Assembly (NCBI GenBank): GCA_951812615.1
Contig: CATOSU010000003.1
Location: 62,001 to 126,000 of the forward strand
Direction of reading: 5' to 3'
DNA: 64,000 nt
From: an uncultured Paracoccaceae bacterium
GTDB lineage: Bacteria > Pseudomonadota > Alphaproteobacteria > Rhodobacterales > Rhodobacteraceae
In this document: positions 61,334-64,000 of the stretch, in pieces
Layout: each line of letters begins with the position of its first letter
Numbering within the stretch: position 1 is the stretch's first letter
The notes under the pieces: model-generated
The model's input: only the letters and a program-made list of their open reading frames with translations
Told to the model about the DNA's origin: nothing
Database searches by the model: none
Translations under genes and position numbers: made by a program

Positions 61334-64000
61334 ATGATGTCTATGGCTCGGATTTGTGCGCTGGTGACTGCGCTCATTCTGTCAGGCCTGATGGCGGTGC
61401 CCGCCACGGCCCAGACCGCCCCGGCGGCTGAGGAAGGCCTGCTTGTTCTCTATGGTCCCAAGGCGCCGACGCGCGAAGGGGACACCGACAAGCGCGAACA
61501 GATATTCATCAGCGTCCCGGCCACGCTGCGTGAGCGGATTTATGTCCGGATCTACGACCCGGAAGTGTCCGGCAAGAACGATTTCGCCTATGGCAGCACC
61601 GCGGATTCGGAGACCACATTCCGGGTCTTCGGCGTTTACCACCGCCGAACGCCCGGCGCAGCAGGAGGAAGGCGCCCGCGTACCCAACAAGACCGACATC
61701 ACGCCGATCACCGGGCCAGGCAAGCTGATCCGCGAGAAGGCGTGGACCAATGACAGCAAGACCGATGGCCGCTGGGTCACGCTGGCACCGGTGCGCGCGG
61801 CGCAGGGTGAGCAGGTCGGTGACCGGGCCGTTTTCCGTCTGGATATTCAGGGCACCGGGGGCAATGACGGCAATATCTATTCGGTGGCCGTTAGCCTGTC
61901 GCGTGACCGCAACCGTCCGCCCGAGGGGCTGGATATGTTTGCCTATCAGCCGACTGTGCGCTGGCGTCCGCAGGATCCGGCCACGCAGGTCTGGTTTCAG
62001 CCCGAGGCCGGCGGACCCTTTACGGTTCAGACTTTTGACGCGGCCAACGGATCGGTCACGGTTGTCACCGATTTTGTCGATCTGCCGGTTGCTGTTTCCG
62101 GGCAGGATTTCTGGTCCGTCGATCAGGTGGATACCGAGGAAAAGAACCTCGCGCTCAGCCTTCTTGGCGGTCGCGAGACGCCGAATGACGTGACAATGGC
62201 GGTGTTTGACGGGAACGGCGACGCCGTGCCGCTGGACATGCCGCCGCGGCTGGCGCTGGATCCGTCGCGTCCGCTGGCACAGGCAACCGCGCAACCGCTG
62301 GCGGATTGCCGGTCGGTGGCGTTTGACGCAAGCCCGACACGCGGACGCATCCCGCTGAGCTTTTTGTGGGATTTCGGTGATGGCGCAACCTCGCCCGAGC
62401 CGGTGATCGCGCACCGCTATACCGATCCGGGCCGCTACACCGCGCGTGTTGAAGTGCTGGAAAGCGGCAACCGCCCGGGCCGTGGCGATGCGATGGAACT
62501 GCCGGTGCATGTGCGCAACGCGCCGGTTGCGGTGCCCGGCGACGACATCGTCGTGGCGCCGGGTCAGGTGCTGACGTTTGACGGCACGCGGTCGATCCCG
62601 TCGGACAGCCCGATCGTGCGGTACCGCTGGTCGTTTGGCGACGGCAGCTCGGCCCAGGGCGCGATGACACAGAAAGCCTATGGCGCGCCGGGGAAATACC
62701 GGGCGGTGCTGCGGGTTGAAGATGACAGTGCCCATCCCTGCTATTTCGGGGTCGAGACCCGGCGGGTGATGGTGAACTTCCCGCCGGTGGCAGAAGCCGG
62801 CACCAACCAGACCGGAATCGTCGGCCAGACGCTGAGCTTTGGCGGCACTGTATCTTATGATGTTGACGGCCAGATCCAGCGCTATCAGTGGGACATGGGG
62901 GACGGAACCCAGCTTGACGGCGCGTCCGTGGCCCATGCGTACCGGCAGTCTGGTCAGTACCGGGTCATGCTGACGGTGACCGATGACAGCGGCGTGGCGA
63001 ACAGCACCGCCCGCGATTTCATGCAGGTCGACGTCAACTCGCCGCCGGTGCCCCGTTTCACCATTCCGCCGCGCCCGTTGGCGGTGTCCGAGCTGGGGAC
63101 GCTGAACGCCACCGGGTCGACGGATGATGACGGTCAGATCATTTCCTATCTGTGGGATTTCGGTGATGGCGCCACGGCCGAGGGTGAAGTGGTCAATTAT
63201 GCGTGGACCCGGCCCGGGATTTTCCGCGTGACGCTGACCGTGATTGATGACAGCGGCACCGCGTCGGCGCTGCAGACGGCGGAAATGGACATCCGGATTG
63301 ATGCGGCCCCGGTCGCCAATGCCGGTGCGGATCAGTACGTCACCGCAACCGAGGTTACGCTGGACGGCGGCGGTTCCGTCGATACCGACGGCCGGATCAC
63401 CAGCTGGGAATGGGATTTCGGCGACGGCAACACCGGCACCGGTCAGAACATCACCCATGCCTATCAGCGGCCCGGGACCTATGAGGTGGCGCTGGTTGTC
63501 ACCGACGACAGCGGTGCGCCGCTGAACACGGACCGCGACACCATGTTCGTGTCCATCAACGAGGCGCCCATCGCCGATGCGGGCCCGCCGCAAACCGTTG
63601 CACCGGGCGAGGAATTCGTCGTGTCAGGCCGCGCCTCGATTGATCCGGACGGAACGGTTTCGGCCTATGTCTGGGATTTCCCGGATGGCAGTTCGGTTCA
63701 GGGACAGCGCGCGGCCTATGCCATCGGCGCGCCGGGTCTGCACCGTATCAAGCTGACGGTTTACGATGATTTCGAAGGCGGTGCCGCCGAGGATGAAAGT
63801 GAAGTTCTGATCACGGTCAACGCCGCGCCGACCTCGGTTGCGGGGGCAGACCGGCTGGTTGCGCCGGGTGATATCGTTGTGTTCAACGGGGCCCAGTCCT
63901 TTGACCCGGACGGCCGGCTGAGCCGGTTTTCGTGGGAGTTCGATGACCTGTCCGCGCCGATGCAGGGCATGCAGATCGAACGCGCCTATACCAGGCCCGG
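61334..64000 (+). pseudogene. Exported PKD-repeat protein with a frameshift, truncated by the right edge
   Basis: The ATG at 61334 (others at 61337 and 61343; GGAGGA at 61325) starts a signal peptide (RICALVTALILSGLMAVPATA). The frame reads through DFAYGSTADSETTFRVFG, then leaves the coding frame near 61631-61635, stopping at 61753. The correct sequence resumes in the frame of 61635 (FTTAERPAQQEEGARVPNKT) and stays open to the window end. Its length so far is about 890 residues, with at least seven PKD repeats, each with a WDFGDG-type motif (62,365; 62,630; 62,890; 63,155; 63,415; 63,670; 63,930 approximately). Net change is +1 base or a deletion of 2 (or 8). Error or true pseudogene cannot be told apart. 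Confidence 0.8.

Noticed and set aside
61509-63593. A 694-codon open frame antisense to the PKD repeats
   Set aside because: Low-complexity mirror of the repeats; the plus strand shows PKD motifs.
1-64000. CRISPR array, insertion sequence, integrase or prophage
   Set aside because: No regularly spaced repeats, transposase or phage structural genes were seen on either strand.

Overview
The window looks like a chromosomal segment of an alphaproteobacterium of the Roseobacter/Rhodobacteraceae kind. This rests on gene content (heterotetrameric sarcosine oxidase, SAT/APS-kinase fusion, Hint-domain protein, DUF1467, DUF3147, DUF1800/DUF1501 pair, UbiK, tripartite tricarboxylate transporter), GC-rich codon use and many ATGA-type gene overlaps. 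No rRNA, tRNA, CRISPR array, insertion sequence or prophage was recognised.

Layout. 1-3.6 kb: a BetI-like TetR repressor (cut by the left edge) diverges from proVWX, a glycine-betaine/proline-betaine ABC importer, with an imperfect 24-bp palindrome between them. 3.7-4.6 kb: alpha/beta hydrolase. 4.8-13 kb: a citrate-type module. tctCBA (uptake), a family III CoA-transferase and a citryl-CoA-lyase-like protein lie on the minus strand, facing a divergent tctD-tctE two-component system that carries a third gene, a periplasmic binding protein. 13.4-18.5 kb: three Gfo/Idh/MocA oxidoreductases (one frameshifted), an unrecognised protein and an EamA transporter. 18.8-25.7 kb: a sulfate-activation enzyme with an extra winged-helix domain at its N-terminus, a haem/[2Fe-2S]-type adenylate cyclase, trxB, an Lrp regulator and a Hint protein. 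26-31 kb: housekeeping pgeF-midA-lgt, ubiK, a YbjN-like protein, proC, csaA. 31-36 kb: SRPBCC protein, Tat-exported haloalkane-dehalogenase-like protein with divergent LysR, tdk, an HTH-like protein after a structured non-coding stretch, KAS III, a 25-residue lipoprotein. 36.6-48 kb: carB, an SLC13 permease, cfa, aspS, and an exported DUF1800/DUF1501 pair. 48-52 kb: a GNAT gene with an in-frame amber codon, a response regulator, methylmalonyl-CoA epimerase and small genes. 52-59 kb: soxBDAG (sarcosine oxidase) with a divergent GlxA/GbdR-type AraC regulator. 59-64 kb: two large exported proteins, one FecR/Ig-like and one with PKD repeats; the second carries a frameshift and runs off the right edge.

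Themes. Betaine uptake at the left end and sarcosine oxidation at the right end belong to the same methylated-glycine economy, although 50 kb apart. The most novel-looking items are (i) the winged-helix-SAT-APS kinase polypeptide, whose gene has a perfect 14-bp palindrome just upstream; (ii) the self-contained citrate uptake, CoA-activation and cleavage cluster with a three-gene signalling operon and an 11-bp tandem operator; (iii) interleaved inverted repeats with pseudoknot topology before an HTH-like gene; and (iv) an array of six hairpins inside the sarcosine oxidase operon. Three genes are disrupted by single events (two frameshifts, one amber), so sequencing quality should be checked before calling them biological.
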